The notes: generated by a model not told the origin, from the letters alone. Positions 50,268 to 59,453 are shown, counted from the first letter of the stretch. The stretch is 64,000 bases of DNA from DATJAJ01 sp035622335 (GCA_035622335.1 DASPVO010000081.1:30541-94540); one strand, 5' to 3'. Translations and numbers: made by a program.

Positions 50268-52409
50268 TTGAAGATCGAGGAGGCGGGTCTGCCAGCCGAG
50301 CTTGTGGAACACATACGGCAGAAGGGCATAGAGGTTCTCTATCCCCCGCAGGAGGAAGCGATCAGGGCGGGGCTGCTGGAGGGAAAGAGCCTCGTCGTTT
50401 CCAGCCCGACCGCGAGCGGAAAGACGCTGATCGCCATAATGGCGGCGTACACCATGATCAAGAAAAGAGGGAGGAAGGTAGTCTATCTTGCGCCCCTGCG
50501 TGCGCTCGCATCGGAGAAGTACAGGGAGTTCTCCGAGCTCTCTCCGCTCGGCGTGAGGACAGCGATCTCGACCGGGGACTACGACCAGAGCGGAGACGCC
50601 CTAGGCTGGGCCGACATCATAGTGCTGACGAACGAGAGGTTCGACTCGATCATGAGGCAGAGGTCGGGATGGCTCAGGTCCGTCGGTCTCTTCGTGGCGG
50701 ACGAGGTCCACCTCGCCGGGAACGACTCCAGGGGGCCCACGCTCGAGATGATACTGACGAAGGTGATGCACTTAGGACTCGCCGCCCAGATTCTCTCGCT
50801 TTCTGCGACCGTCAGCAACTCGAAGACGATAGCGGAGTGGCTCTCCTCCACTTCCGTCGAGCTCGACTGGCGACCAGTTCCGCTCAGGCAGGGGGTCTAC
50901 GTCTACGGCGAGCTCCTCTTCATCGATGGGGAAGAGAGGAAGATAGTCACCTCTTCCTACGGCCCTCCGTTAGACGTGTCCATGGACGCCCTAAGGGAAG
51001 GGGCCCAGTCGCTCGTCTTCGCAAGCACCAGGAGGAGGGCCGTCAGCCTTGCGACGAGGGCCGCGGATCTTACCCAGAGGCTGCTCAGTACCGAGGAGAA
51101 GCAGGCGTGCACCGAGGCTGGGAGGCGAATCCTGTCATCGGGGGAAGAGACGAGCCTGAGCAGGCTTCTCGCCGAGATCATCGCGAAGGGTGCCGCCTTC
51201 CATCACGCGGGCCTGGAGTCGGAGCACCGCAGGATAGTCGAAGACTACTACAGGGTTCGCGCTGTGAAGCTCCTGGCCGCCACGCCCACGCTCAGCGTCG
51301 GCGTGAACCTGCCCGCAAGGAGGGTGGTGGTCGCTGACATGACGAGGTACGACGTCGAGCGAGGGAACGCTGAGATCTCCATACTGGAGTACAGACAGAT
51401 GGCGGGACGCGCTGGCAGACCGCAGTACGACGCGTACGGCGAGACGATCATGATACCGGGGCCCGCCATGGAGCCGAAGAAGACGCTCGAGCACTATGCC
51501 AAGGAGCCGCCGGAGCCGATAAGGTCCACCCTCTCCAACGAAGCGGCGATGCGCACCCACACCCTGGCTACCGTGGCGACATCGAGCGGTCTCTCGGAGA
51601 GAGACGTGCAGGCGTTGTTCGGAAAGACGCTGCTCGCGAAGCAGATAGGCGATGCCAGGGTGTGGAAGCTGGTGGAGGGGGCGCTGGGATATCTCATACC
51701 TAACGGCCTTGTCGAACCGAAGGGAGGCCTATTCCTTGCGTCCGAATTTGGAAAGAAAGTCTCCACTCTCTACATCGACCCCGCGACCGGGGTGCTGTTC
51801 AGGGACGCGATAAGGCGCACCGAGTCTGGTAGGACATACACCATCGGGTTCCTCCAGCTCATAGCTTCGAGCCCAGACTATGAGCCAAAGTTCCCGCTCA
51901 GAAGCAAGGACTACGACGTGGCGATCGCGTTCATGGAGGAGCACGCCGGCGAGCTCGTCGAGAGGCCGAAGTCCAGGTCCTTCTCGGACTACGAAAACGT
52001 GCTGCAGGACATGAGGACGGTCATGGTGCTCAATGCGTGGATCGACGAGTGGCGAGAAGAGCAGATCCTGAGCAAGCTCGGCGCCGAACCGGGGGACGTG
52101 CACAGGTCGGTGGACAATGCCGACTGGCTTCTGCATTCGCTGTCGGAGCTGTGCAAGCTGTTCGGAAGACTCGAGACGTCGAAGCAGGTGGAGCTGCTGA
52201 GGCGGAGGGTAGTTGGAGGGGTCGCGGAAGAGCTGGTGGAGCTCACCACTCTTCAGGGAGTGGGAAGGGTCAGGGCCCGCTCGCTCTATTCTGCAGGGAT
52301 CAGGACGCTGGAGGACGTGAAGGAAGCTCCCGCCGACAGGATCGCCATGGTCGACAAGGTCGGCCCCGCATTGGCGAGGAGGATCAAGGAGCAGATCTCA
52401 AGGTATTGA
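50268..52409 (+). CDS. hel308: ATP-dependent DNA helicase Hel308
   Basis: A 713-residue superfamily 2 helicase (Hel308/Hjm), acting at stalled replication forks. Motifs are Q-motif YPPQEEAI, Walker A SPTASGKT, DEVH in VADEVHLAGN, SLSATVSN (motif III), SVGVNLPARRV (motif V) and QMAGRAGRPQYD (motif VI), with a helix-hairpin-helix end (LQGVGRVRARSLYSAGI). It is full length. The TTG start comes 17 bp after the mcm stop, forming a replication/repair operon with GINS and MCM. Confidence 0.95.
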   Translation: MKIEEAGLPAELVEHIRQKGIEVLYPPQEEAIRAGLLEGKSLVVSSPTASGKTLIAIMAAYTMIKKRGRKVVYLAPLRALASEKYREFSELSPLGVRTAISTGDYDQSGDALGWADIIVLTNERFDSIMRQRSGWLRSVGLFVADEVHLAGNDSRGPTLEMILTKVMHLGLAAQILSLSATVSNSKTIAEWLSSTSVELDWRPVPLRQGVYVYGELLFIDGEERKIVTSSYGPPLDVSMDALREGAQSLVFASTRRRAVSLATRAADLTQRLLSTEEKQACTEAGRRILSSGEETSLSRLLAEIIAKGAAFHHAGLESEHRRIVEDYYRVRAVKLLAATPTLSVGVNLPARRVVVADMTRYDVERGNAEISILEYRQMAGRAGRPQYDAYGETIMIPGPAMEPKKTLEHYAKEPPEPIRSTLSNEAAMRTHTLATVATSSGLSERDVQALFGKTLLAKQIGDARVWKLVEGALGYLIPNGLVEPKGGLFLASEFGKKVSTLYIDPATGVLFRDAIRRTESGRTYTIGFLQLIASSPDYEPKFPLRSKDYDVAIAFMEEHAGELVERPKSRSFSDYENVLQDMRTVMVLNAWIDEWREEQILSKLGAEPGDVHRSVDNADWLLHSLSELCKLFGRLETSKQVELLRRRVVGGVAEELVELTTLQGVGRVRARSLYSAGIRTLEDVKEAPADRIAMVDKVGPALARRIKEQISRY

Positions 52410-53542
52410 TCCGGTGCAGCGGGTTCTGTGCGTCGGTCGGTGGGCGAAGGCCTGTAGCCGGCCCGATCGACCGCGCCAGTCGGTCGGTGCTGGCCATGGA
52501 CGAGCTCGACGGAGTGAGCATCACGCTGCTCTATCTCGAAGGCGAAGGGATTCCAATCGTCCACGGACAGCTAGTCCAGGGAGGGGAGTTCGCCTCGCTT
52601 TCAGTCAACCAAGGAAGATTCATTGCGGCCAGGGACGGTGCGGGGACGAGGCCGGTGTGGGTCAGGAATGATGGGAGGGTCGTCGCGAGCGACCACAGGT
52701 TTCTCGTCAACGAGAGTTTCACGTTGCTAGGAGCGGGTACCGAGATGGCACTTGGCGGGCGGTCGAGGAGGCTCGTCTTGCCTGGGGAGCTCGTCCCCGA
52801 CGACTTCGAGGGTGCTGCCGTCCGACTCGCCTCGCTGATCGATTCGTCCGTCAAAAGGAGGGTCGAGGGCCACGCCAAGGTGGCGGTCTCCTTCTCCGGG
52901 GGGCTGGACAGCTCGATCGTCGTGAAGTGCGCGTCTAGATACGCGGAGGTCGTAGCGTGTTCCGTCCACTGCGCGGGGTCTGCCGACGCTGTGGGAGCCG
53001 CAGGCTCGGCGGAGGCGCTCGATGTGGCCTTGGTCGAGAGGAAGCTCGATAGGGATAGCCTGGCGTCCGAGCTGAGGTCGCTAGACCTCCCATTCGACGC
53101 ATCGGCGATGGACAGGGCTCTCTGGTGCATCTATTCCGTTTCCTCGAGGATGGCGCGAGAGGCTGGGGCGGAAGCCATCATGCTGGGTCAGCTCGCCGAC
53201 GAGCTCTTTGGAGGCTACAAGAAGTACCAGGTGGCTCTCTCGGAGTCAGGAAGTCTGGCGGCAGAGCGGCTGATGGCGGCGGATGTCAAGGGCTGTGGCG
53301 AGAGAGGGTTCGTCAGAGATGAGATCGCGTGTTCCAGGTCTTTGGAGCCCAGGTTCCCTTTCTCTGACGACCGAATTCTGTCGTTCGGTCTGGCATGCCC
53401 CACTTTCTTCAAGTTGAAGGGTGGTGAGCGGAAGGCGATACTGCGCAAGGCAGCCAAGATCCTTGGCGTGCCCGAGGACATCTGCACGGCACCGAAGAAG
53501 GCGGCGCAGTACAGCTCCGGCGTTCTGAAGCTGCTAGCATAG
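52406..53542 (+). CDS. Asparagine synthase-like protein, short form
   Basis: About 378 residues. The C-terminal half is an AsnB-type ATP-pyrophosphatase with PP-loop SFSGGLDSSIVVK and the downstream LGQLADELFGGYKKYQ and EPRFPFSDDRILS segments. The N-terminal half looks like a shortened Ntn-type glutamine amidotransferase (FIAARDGAGTRPVWVRNDG), but the usual MC start is replaced by TTG-IRCSGFCASVGG, so the nucleophilic Cys would not be terminal unless processed. It may use ammonia or have another role. The start overlaps the hel308 stop (TTGA). Confidence 0.8.
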   Translation: MIRCSGFCASVGGRRPVAGPIDRASRSVLAMDELDGVSITLLYLEGEGIPIVHGQLVQGGEFASLSVNQGRFIAARDGAGTRPVWVRNDGRVVASDHRFLVNESFTLLGAGTEMALGGRSRRLVLPGELVPDDFEGAAVRLASLIDSSVKRRVEGHAKVAVSFSGGLDSSIVVKCASRYAEVVACSVHCAGSADAVGAAGSAEALDVALVERKLDRDSLASELRSLDLPFDASAMDRALWCIYSVSSRMAREAGAEAIMLGQLADELFGGYKKYQVALSESGSLAAERLMAADVKGCGERGFVRDEIACSRSLEPRFPFSDDRILSFGLACPTFFKLKGGERKAILRKAAKILGVPEDICTAPKKAAQYSSGVLKLLA

Positions 53543-53571
53543 CCTATTAAGCCCCGTCGAGACGGGAGCTC

Positions 53572-53832
53572 ATGACTCCATCACAGCCCAAGGGAAAGCT
53601 CGTCGCATTCAAACCCCTGCAGGAGCGGTTCAGCTACTACGCGCTCGACGATGGGACTGTCCTTGGGATAAAACCGGCGGTTGTAAAGGTCTACAGACTT
53701 CAGAACCCTGATGGGAGCCCTGCCTTCGCGCCCGACGGGACGCCTGCGTACTTTTACTCCACTCAGAACATCACACAGACTCTGAGCCCGGACGAGTACA
53801 AGGCCTTCAAGGACGACGACATTCAAGTTTGA
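53572..53832 (+). CDS. Small conserved-looking hypothetical protein
   Basis: An 86-residue acidic-to-neutral protein (MTPSQPKGKLVAF...). Central strands YYALDDGTVLGIKPAVVKVYR are followed by a Pro/Asp-rich loop and NITQTLSPDEYKAFKDDD. There is no membrane segment. I do not recognise a family. A TATA-like box (ctattaagc, 53544-53552) is 25 bases before the ATG, and between them is a perfect 6-base-arm inverted repeat (CCCGTCGAGACGGG, 53553-53566) that could be an operator. It is coupled to the next methyltransferase gene by a 4-bp overlap. Confidence 0.65.
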   Translation: MTPSQPKGKLVAFKPLQERFSYYALDDGTVLGIKPAVVKVYRLQNPDGSPAFAPDGTPAYFYSTQNITQTLSPDEYKAFKDDDIQV

Positions 53833-54347
53833 ACGATCGGTACCCGGTCTCGCAGGACTCGGTGCTTCTTGCGAGCACGCTCGGGGCCTACACCGGCGAC
53901 AGCTGCCTCGAGATCGGAGTCGGGGGAGGCTCGATCATCGGCGAACTCTCACGGAGGTTCGGGTTGGCCGTAGGGACGGACACCTCACCCCCTGGGGGGA
54001 GCGGCCGGGTGAATCTGCTCAGGGCGGACCGTGCAACCTGCTTCCGCGACGAATGCTTCGACTTGGTAGCGTTCAATCCTCCGTACCTGCCGTCTGCCGG
54101 TGTGTCTGACACCGCCGTCGACGGAGGTGCCGACGGGGTCGACGTGCCGCTCGACTTTCTGCGGGAGGCCCTGAGGGTCGTGCGCAGAGACGGAAGAGTA
54201 GTCTTCCTTCTCTCGAGCTACAATCCGATCGACAAGGTGGAGGAGGAGTGCGCAAGGGCGGGTTTCGTTGTCGAGAAGGTCACGGAGAAGTCTCTCTTCT
54301 ACGAGACGCTGTCTGTCTACGAAGCGAGACACCGGCCCCGGTCGTGA
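53829..54347 (+). CDS. HemK/PrmC-like N5-glutamine methyltransferase
   Basis: A 172-residue class I methyltransferase. SAM-binding segment LEIGVGGGSIIGELS, and the HemK signature NPPYLPS, which positions a Gln or Asn amide for methylation. The short single-domain form matches archaeal/eukaryotic HemK2 (Mtq2), which methylates the GGQ Gln of release factor 1 and needs a Trm112-like partner. Alternatives are rRNA or other small-molecule methyltransferases. The TTG overlaps the upstream stop; its own stop overlaps the next ATG. Confidence 0.85.
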   Translation: MNDRYPVSQDSVLLASTLGAYTGDSCLEIGVGGGSIIGELSRRFGLAVGTDTSPPGGSGRVNLLRADRATCFRDECFDLVAFNPPYLPSAGVSDTAVDGGADGVDVPLDFLREALRVVRRDGRVVFLLSSYNPIDKVEEECARAGFVVEKVTEKSLFYETLSVYEARHRPRS

Positions 54348-55525
54348 TGCCTGAGCTGGGCGAGATAGGGGAGGAAGTACCTTCACTCAAAGGAAGGACA
54401 TACCTCGACAGCGCCGCCACCGGTTTACCGCCGAGGTCCGTCACGGAGAGGATGACGGAGATGATACAGGACTGGTCGAAGAACGGCGAAGACTCGGCAC
54501 GTTGGCTCGAAGAGGTCGAGAGCTTCCGGAGGGAGGCAGGCGCGCTCGTCGGGGTTCGGCAAGATGAGCTAGCCGTTGTTCAGAACGCGAGCTCAGGACT
54601 GGCGGCGCTCGCTTCTTCGGTGGACTACAGCAGGAGGAGGAAGGTGGTCACCTGCGCCTCAAACTTTCCATCGAACGTCTTGGTCTGGCAGCGGCTGAAG
54701 GAGATGGGAGCTCTCGACCAAGTCTCAGTGCTGCAGCAGAAGGACGGCGCGATGGCCCTTGAAGAGTGGCAACGTGAGGTCGATGACCGCACAGCTGTCG
54801 TCGCGGTCGACTACGTGTCGTGGATAAGCGGGTTCAGGGAGAACGTTAGAGAGCTCGCCAGGGTCGCTCACGATGCCGGTGCTCTGGTGTTCGTGGACGC
54901 GTACCACGCCGTGGGCGTCTTTCCTGTAGACCTCGCCCAGGACCGAGTCGATGGGGGGTGCTTCGGCTTCGCGAAGTGGCTGTGTGGCCCTCACGGAGTG
55001 TCGTGCCTCTACGTTAGCAAGGACCTCCTCGAAACGAGCTCTCCGGCACAGATGGGCTGGATGGGGGCGAAGGACAACGTGCTGGGAAGGATGCGAGAAG
55101 GCAGGGACGTCTTCGACAAGCCATTCTCAGTGAGCACCGGCGAGCCCGCACCCGGAGCGTCGAGGTTCGAACTCGGTACCTATCCCCACGTACTCATCGC
55201 GGGCGCGAGGGGGGCGCTCGAATTCGCCAGAAGGTACGCCCCAGCACAGAGGTTCGAGGTGATCAAGAAGAGGAGGGAGGCGCTCCGAGAGGTTCTTGAG
55301 AGAGAGGACGCGCGCATCCTGACACCCGACCATGACAGCAACCCGGGGAGCGGTATACTGACGATTCTCGAAGTTGACCACAAGAAGCTCGTGGACGACC
55401 TAGTGAAGAGAAGAGTGGTCGTGTCCGGGAGATTCGGGCACGTCAGGGTCTCCCCGCACTTCTACAACTCGGAAGAGGACGTCGAGCGCTTCGCAGAAGC
55501 TTACCGGGCCGCAAAGCTCCGGTGA
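54347..55525 (+). CDS. Class V aminotransferase, cysteine desulfurase/epimerase-like
   Basis: A 392-residue fold-type I PLP enzyme. YLDSAATGLPPRSVTERM opens the protein as in cysteine desulfurases and selenocysteine lyases; VFVDAYHAVGVFPVDL holds the PLP-binding Asp, and the Schiff-base Lys is in CFGFAKWLCGPHG. A clear desulfurase catalytic Cys loop is not obvious to me, so isopenicillin-N-epimerase-like or kynureninase-like activity is possible. The ATG overlaps the stop of the methyltransferase gene (TGATG). Confidence 0.8.
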   Translation: MPELGEIGEEVPSLKGRTYLDSAATGLPPRSVTERMTEMIQDWSKNGEDSARWLEEVESFRREAGALVGVRQDELAVVQNASSGLAALASSVDYSRRRKVVTCASNFPSNVLVWQRLKEMGALDQVSVLQQKDGAMALEEWQREVDDRTAVVAVDYVSWISGFRENVRELARVAHDAGALVFVDAYHAVGVFPVDLAQDRVDGGCFGFAKWLCGPHGVSCLYVSKDLLETSSPAQMGWMGAKDNVLGRMREGRDVFDKPFSVSTGEPAPGASRFELGTYPHVLIAGARGALEFARRYAPAQRFEVIKKRREALREVLEREDARILTPDHDSNPGSGILTILEVDHKKLVDDLVKRRVVVSGRFGHVRVSPHFYNSEEDVERFAEAYRAAKLR

Positions 55526-55530
55526 GCCCG

Positions 55531-56424
55531 TTACTTTGAAGCGCCGGTCGCGAGGGCGACCCCTGCGAGTAGAAGCGCCCCTCCCGCTAGCGTGAACGCG
55601 GTGACGGTCTCGCCAAGGAGAAGGGCCCCGCCCACCACGCTCACGATGGGGGCCAGATACAGTTGGATGGAGAGGCGGGAGACGGCACCCCGACTCACCA
55701 GGGTGTAGAACATCATGTATCCGATGACCGTGCTCAGCAAGCCGAGGTAGAGAACGGCTGACCAGCCAGTCGAGTTCATCGACCGCACCTGCGACACGAA
55801 GCTCCCGCCAGCGAAGGGAAGAAGCATCGCCGTTCCTGCGAGGCCAACGAATATCGTGGTAGGAGGAGCCCCGTACTTGTGTACCATCGGCTTGGCGAGG
55901 ATCGTGAACACCGCGTAGAAGGCCGCCGTCAGGACAACTTCGAGTGGCCCGACTATCGAAGTCGAGGAACCGAGGTCCCCAACGGAGAGAACTACTGCTC
56001 CCAGGAGGGCGAGACAGAGGGCCGCCACGAGCCTTCGGCCTGCCTTCTCCTTGAGCACAACTACTGAGAGGGCGACAATGAAGACGGGACCGAATGAAAT
56101 CAACAAACCGGCCAGCCCGGCCGAGACTGTGGTCTCGGCGTAGTTCAGCGAGACGTGATAGCCCACCACGTTCGCGAAGGCCATGACCAGAAGACGCGGA
56201 ATGTCCCGTCGCTCGAAGGCCACCTTGGGCTTCCCAACCAGCGGCGCGAGGACCAGAAAGCCGCAAGAGGCTATCAGCCAGCGCAGAAGGGCGAGGTTGA
56301 CAGGCGAGAGCTGCGAGTCGGCTACCTTGATCGCAACGAACGCCAGTCCCCAGATTATCGAGAGAGTCACAAGAATCGCGTACTTTCCTGCGAGTGCGAC
56401 GGGGCTCCGACGAGCTGAGTTCAA
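55531..56424 (-). CDS. EamA/DMT-family transporter
   Basis: A 297-residue drug/metabolite-type transporter with ten predicted membrane helices arranged as two EamA repeats (first: YAILVTLSIIWGLAFVAIK...; second from about residue 155: VLTAAFYAVFTILAKPMV...). Family residues such as LALLRWLIA and the Pro in YLAPIVSVVGG are present. Export of amino acids or other metabolites is typical, but the substrate is unknown. It converges on the aminotransferase gene (5 bp apart) and is divergent from guaA across a palindrome. Confidence 0.9.
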   Translation of the reverse strand: MNSARRSPVALAGKYAILVTLSIIWGLAFVAIKVADSQLSPVNLALLRWLIASCGFLVLAPLVGKPKVAFERRDIPRLLVMAFANVVGYHVSLNYAETTVSAGLAGLLISFGPVFIVALSVVVLKEKAGRRLVAALCLALLGAVVLSVGDLGSSTSIVGPLEVVLTAAFYAVFTILAKPMVHKYGAPPTTIFVGLAGTAMLLPFAGGSFVSQVRSMNSTGWSAVLYLGLLSTVIGYMMFYTLVSRGAVSRLSIQLYLAPIVSVVGGALLLGETVTAFTLAGGALLLAGVALATGASK

Positions 56425-56457
56425 GGCCCTGTCAACGAGGCACGGGTTCCTAACCTA

Positions 56458-56471
56458 GTGGATATATCCAC
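56458..56471. promoter_or_regulatory. Palindromic TATA-containing element between transporter and guaA
   Basis: The 14-base GTGGATATATCCAC is a perfect palindrome with a TATATA-like centre. It lies 34-47 bases from the starts of the EamA transporter (56424) and guaA (56501). It may be a symmetric TATA box, an operator, or both. Confidence 0.45.
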
Positions 56472-56500
56472 CGCTTACTCAGCTTGAACAGCGAAGGGAT

Positions 56501-58078
56501 ATGGCCACAGCTCAGTCGTCAAAGGAGTCGCTTCGGGAAGTGGAGCGCGGTGCGATTGCGGTCCTTGACTTTGGAGGGCAGTACTCCCATCTCATTTGCA
56601 GGAGAATAAGAGCGATGGGAGTCTACGCCGTCCTGCTTCCCTTCTCCACCACCTCCGACGCCCTGAAAGAACGGGGGTTCGCGGGGATCATACTCTCAGG
56701 AGGCCCCGCTAGCGTGTACGCGCGCGACTCACCCAAGGCAGACCCCAAGATTTTCGATGGAAGGACGCCCGTCCTTGGAATCTGCTACGGATACCAGCTT
56801 CTAGTGCGGCACTTTGGAGGGGATGTCAGACGCACCCAGCGAAGGGAGTACGGCAAGGCCACTCTCGTAATCAGGGCGAAGGGTGGCATCTTCGAGGGAA
56901 TAGCGGAGGACAGGATAACGTGCTGGATGAGCCACACCGACTCAGCGACAACCCTTCCCGCCGGACTCGAGGTCCTCGCCGAGACTGAGAATTCTAACTA
57001 CGCCGCGGTTCAGAGCTTGGACGGGACCAAGTTCGGGGTCCAGTTCCACCCCGAGGTCGTCCAGACCGAGCACGGGATGAAGATTCTGGAGAACTTCGTC
57101 TTGAGGGTCTGCAACGCCAGCAAAACGTGGAGCATGCGCGACTTTGCCGGGAAGACCGTAAACGAGCTGGCGAGTAGCATCGACGGGCGAGTGATCTGTG
57201 CCGTTTCGGGCGGGGTGGACTCGTCGACGGCCGCCGTCTTGCTGAACAGGGCGGTTGGGAAGAGGCTTTGCTGCGTCTTCGTAGACCACGGACTGCTGAG
57301 GGAAGGCGAAGCCGACGAAGTCCGGACGATGTTCAGGGATGAGCTGGGGATAGCCCTGTCATTCGTGGACGCGTCGGAGAGATTCCTGAACGAGCTGCGG
57401 GGGGTCAGCGATCCGGAGGAGAAGAGGAAGGTCATTGGAAGGACGTTCGCGGGCGTCTTCGAGGAATTTGCGAAAGAGAACGGTCCCTTTGGCTCTCTCG
57501 CTCAGGGAACGCTTTACCCCGACGTGATCGAGAGCGGCAGGTCGACCGGGCCAGCCGCAGTGATCAAGACCCACCACAACGTGGGAGGGCTGCCGGAGTC
57601 CTTTGCCTTGCGGGTCGTCGAGCCGCTAAAGTGGCTTTACAAGGACGAGGTCAGGGAACTCGCTCTGATGATAGGAGTCCCCGAGAAGATGGTGAGAAGA
57701 CATCCCTTCCCCGGCCCAGGGCTCGCGGTGAGAATACTTGGAGAAGTCACGCCCGAGAAGCTGAGGGTCTGCAGGAGCGCTAACAGGATAGTGGAAGAGG
57801 TGACCAACAAGCACGGGATGTACGGTGGGGTGTGGCAGGCTTTCGCATACGTCGGGGACGACCTGGTCACAGGGGTCTTGGGAGACGAAAGGAAGGTCGG
57901 CTTCCAGGTGACTGTGAAGGTGGTCGACTCTCTTGACGCGATGACCGCTAGCTGGCATAGGATGCCGGACGAAGTTTTGGAAGAGATATCGACCAGGATG
58001 ACGAACGAGGTCGAGGGGGTGGTGAGCGTCGCCTACTCCATCTCGTCAAAACCACCGGCTACCATCGAGCCACAGTAA
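56501..58078 (+). CDS. guaA: GMP synthase, single-chain glutamine-hydrolysing
   Basis: A 525-residue enzyme converting XMP to GMP. Residues about 18-205 are a class I glutamine amidotransferase: FGGQYSHLI, nucleophile Cys95 in GICYGYQ, and His/Glu in VQFHPEVVQT. The ATP-pyrophosphatase follows with AVSGGVDSSTAAV, then the dimerisation domain with KTHHNVGGLPE and HPFPGPGLAVRILG. Many archaea carry these two parts as separate genes, so the fused form is notable. The ATG lies about 36 bases after the palindrome at 56458-56471. Confidence 0.95.
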   Translation: MATAQSSKESLREVERGAIAVLDFGGQYSHLICRRIRAMGVYAVLLPFSTTSDALKERGFAGIILSGGPASVYARDSPKADPKIFDGRTPVLGICYGYQLLVRHFGGDVRRTQRREYGKATLVIRAKGGIFEGIAEDRITCWMSHTDSATTLPAGLEVLAETENSNYAAVQSLDGTKFGVQFHPEVVQTEHGMKILENFVLRVCNASKTWSMRDFAGKTVNELASSIDGRVICAVSGGVDSSTAAVLLNRAVGKRLCCVFVDHGLLREGEADEVRTMFRDELGIALSFVDASERFLNELRGVSDPEEKRKVIGRTFAGVFEEFAKENGPFGSLAQGTLYPDVIESGRSTGPAAVIKTHHNVGGLPESFALRVVEPLKWLYKDEVRELALMIGVPEKMVRRHPFPGPGLAVRILGEVTPEKLRVCRSANRIVEEVTNKHGMYGGVWQAFAYVGDDLVTGVLGDERKVGFQVTVKVVDSLDAMTASWHRMPDEVLEEISTRMTNEVEGVVSVAYSISSKPPATIEPQ

Positions 58079-58132
58079 GAATGGAAAGGATAGAAGACTC
58101 TTCGGACGAGTGGGGAAAAAGAGCTAGGGAAA

Positions 58133-58609
58133 TTGAAGAGAAAGGACCTCATCATAGTCTGCTTGTTCGTCGCGACGCTAGCGCTCGGCATAGTCTCTGC
58201 CGTAGAGTATTCGACAATCAAGGCGGCCGGCACTGGGGTAGCGTTGGCCACCGATGACGGCATCGAAGTGATCTACAACCTCCCCGGAGTGGCCATCCCG
58301 GTGCCCTGTTGCCCCAAGCTCGTCTCCATCTTCGTTCTCGGGGACTACCTGTTCCGAGACTCGAGCGAGGCTCCGCCTCCGCCCTTGGTCGCGAATGGGA
58401 CCACGATCAACTTTTCCTCAGGGGTCGCACTCGAGCTCACAGTGTCTGCGCTCGGAAATTCTAGTGGGGGTCAGACGACGGAGTTCGTGTGGCCAGGACA
58501 GTTCAACGAGAGCGTGCCAACACCAGCGGACGCATCTGCCTTGGGAGGGATTGTGGTGTACCATTGGTACACACTCGACGGTCTGCTGTACCTTCACATC
58601 GAAACCTAA
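58133..58609 (+). CDS. Secreted or membrane-anchored protein of unknown function
   Basis: A 158-residue protein with an N-terminal signal/anchor (KRKDLIIVCLFVATLALGIVSAV, shown only in part as its key basic and hydrophobic residues) and an extracellular beta-rich domain containing a PVPCCPKL motif and possible N-glycosylation sites (NGTT, NFSS, NSSG, NESV). I do not recognise a family. The TTG start is 54 bp after guaA, with no clear TATA box. It may be read from the guaA transcript. Confidence 0.6.
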   Translation: MKRKDLIIVCLFVATLALGIVSAVEYSTIKAAGTGVALATDDGIEVIYNLPGVAIPVPCCPKLVSIFVLGDYLFRDSSEAPPPPLVANGTTINFSSGVALELTVSALGNSSGGQTTEFVWPGQFNESVPTPADASALGGIVVYHWYTLDGLLYLHIET

Positions 58610-58650
58610 GTCGTCCTCTTGGAGGCGACTGCCCCAAGGGCTCCAAGGTG

Positions 58651-59211
58651 TCAGCCACGAGCCGATGCCCCAGAGCGATAGCGTTCCTCGATCGCGTCCG
58701 AGAAGTGTTTCCACGTGTCCGAGACCTGCTCCCGCAGCTCCATCTGTGTAAGTTGGTACTCCCGCGTTATCCAACGCTCGGTGACGTACAGCTCGAGGCG
58801 TGTCTTCCTCGCCCCTAGTTTGACCAGGTGATAGTCTATCGCCATGCGATCCCTTTCGTCAATCTGATCTGTGTGCCAATCCGCTGGTGGATTGAGCCGG
58901 ACGACATCCACCGCGATTTTTGGGTCGTCCTCCCCAGTCGGCGTCAGCCGAACCCGTATTACCCTGTGCGGAGAGATTCGGAGCACCCGGAACGCGGGCT
59001 TGACTCTGCCCTCACGCGCAAGCCGCCAGTCATCTGCCCGATAATCCGTGCACCAATCGTAGACGTACCTGAGAGGTGCGCTTACGATTATCGAAACCCT
59101 GACCGTTGTCGTGCCGAATACACGATGGCCCTTCTGTGGCGTACCTTGGACCTTTGCATAGGATGAAGTTCGTTTCATGAGTTTCTCAAATTGTGGTTCT
59201 GATGGATGCAT
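58651..59211 (-). CDS. SRPBCC (START-like) family protein
   Basis: A 186-residue protein with a helix-grip fold pattern: VRVSIIVSAPLRYVYDWCTDYRADDWRL (the first strand and helices), a strand AFRVLRISPHRVIRVRLTP, and the long C-terminal helix YQLTQMELREQVSDTWKHFSDAIEE. SRPBCC proteins hold hydrophobic ligands such as lipids or polyketides. The ATG at 59211 is used; a second ATG at 59178 (MKRTSSYAKV) is equally possible. It borders the accessory segment. Confidence 0.75.
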   Translation of the reverse strand: MHPSEPQFEKLMKRTSSYAKVQGTPQKGHRVFGTTTVRVSIIVSAPLRYVYDWCTDYRADDWRLAREGRVKPAFRVLRISPHRVIRVRLTPTGEDDPKIAVDVVRLNPPADWHTDQIDERDRMAIDYHLVKLGARKTRLELYVTERWITREYQLTQMELREQVSDTWKHFSDAIEERYRSGASARG

Positions 59212-59311
59212 TTAGGATTTTCAGAGGGTCAACCGCATCTCTGGTCTAGAAAAGACGTCAAACGTTGGCAGGCGATCCTCTGAAAGTAAGAGAAAAGCTC
59301 CCCAGCTGCAG

Positions 59312-59360
59312 GGTTGTCCTGCAGAGGGGTATCCGTGAAAGATCTGGAGCGGGCCCGGTG
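59312..59360. repeat. Left copy of tRNA-Arg 3'-end/flank repeat
   Basis: A 49-base stretch matching 62238-62286 at 41 of 49 positions without gaps. The last 12 bases (gcgggcccggtg, 59349-59360) are the 3' end of the tRNA-Arg gene; the rest matches its downstream flank. It could be a left attachment-site remnant. Confidence 0.7.
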
Positions 59361-59453
59361 CTGATCGGTTCTATGTTTTGATTTGAAACCATAGACTCTA
59401 GCATTGATGACCATCATCAGCCTTTTATCACTCTGGGGTGTCGTTTACTAGAC

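Noticed and set aside
58081..58260. Small acidic frame starting at ATG 58081 (MERIEDSSDEWGKR) before the secreted protein
   Set aside because: It overlaps the signal-peptide gene in another frame and turns into Arg/His-rich noise after about 24 residues.
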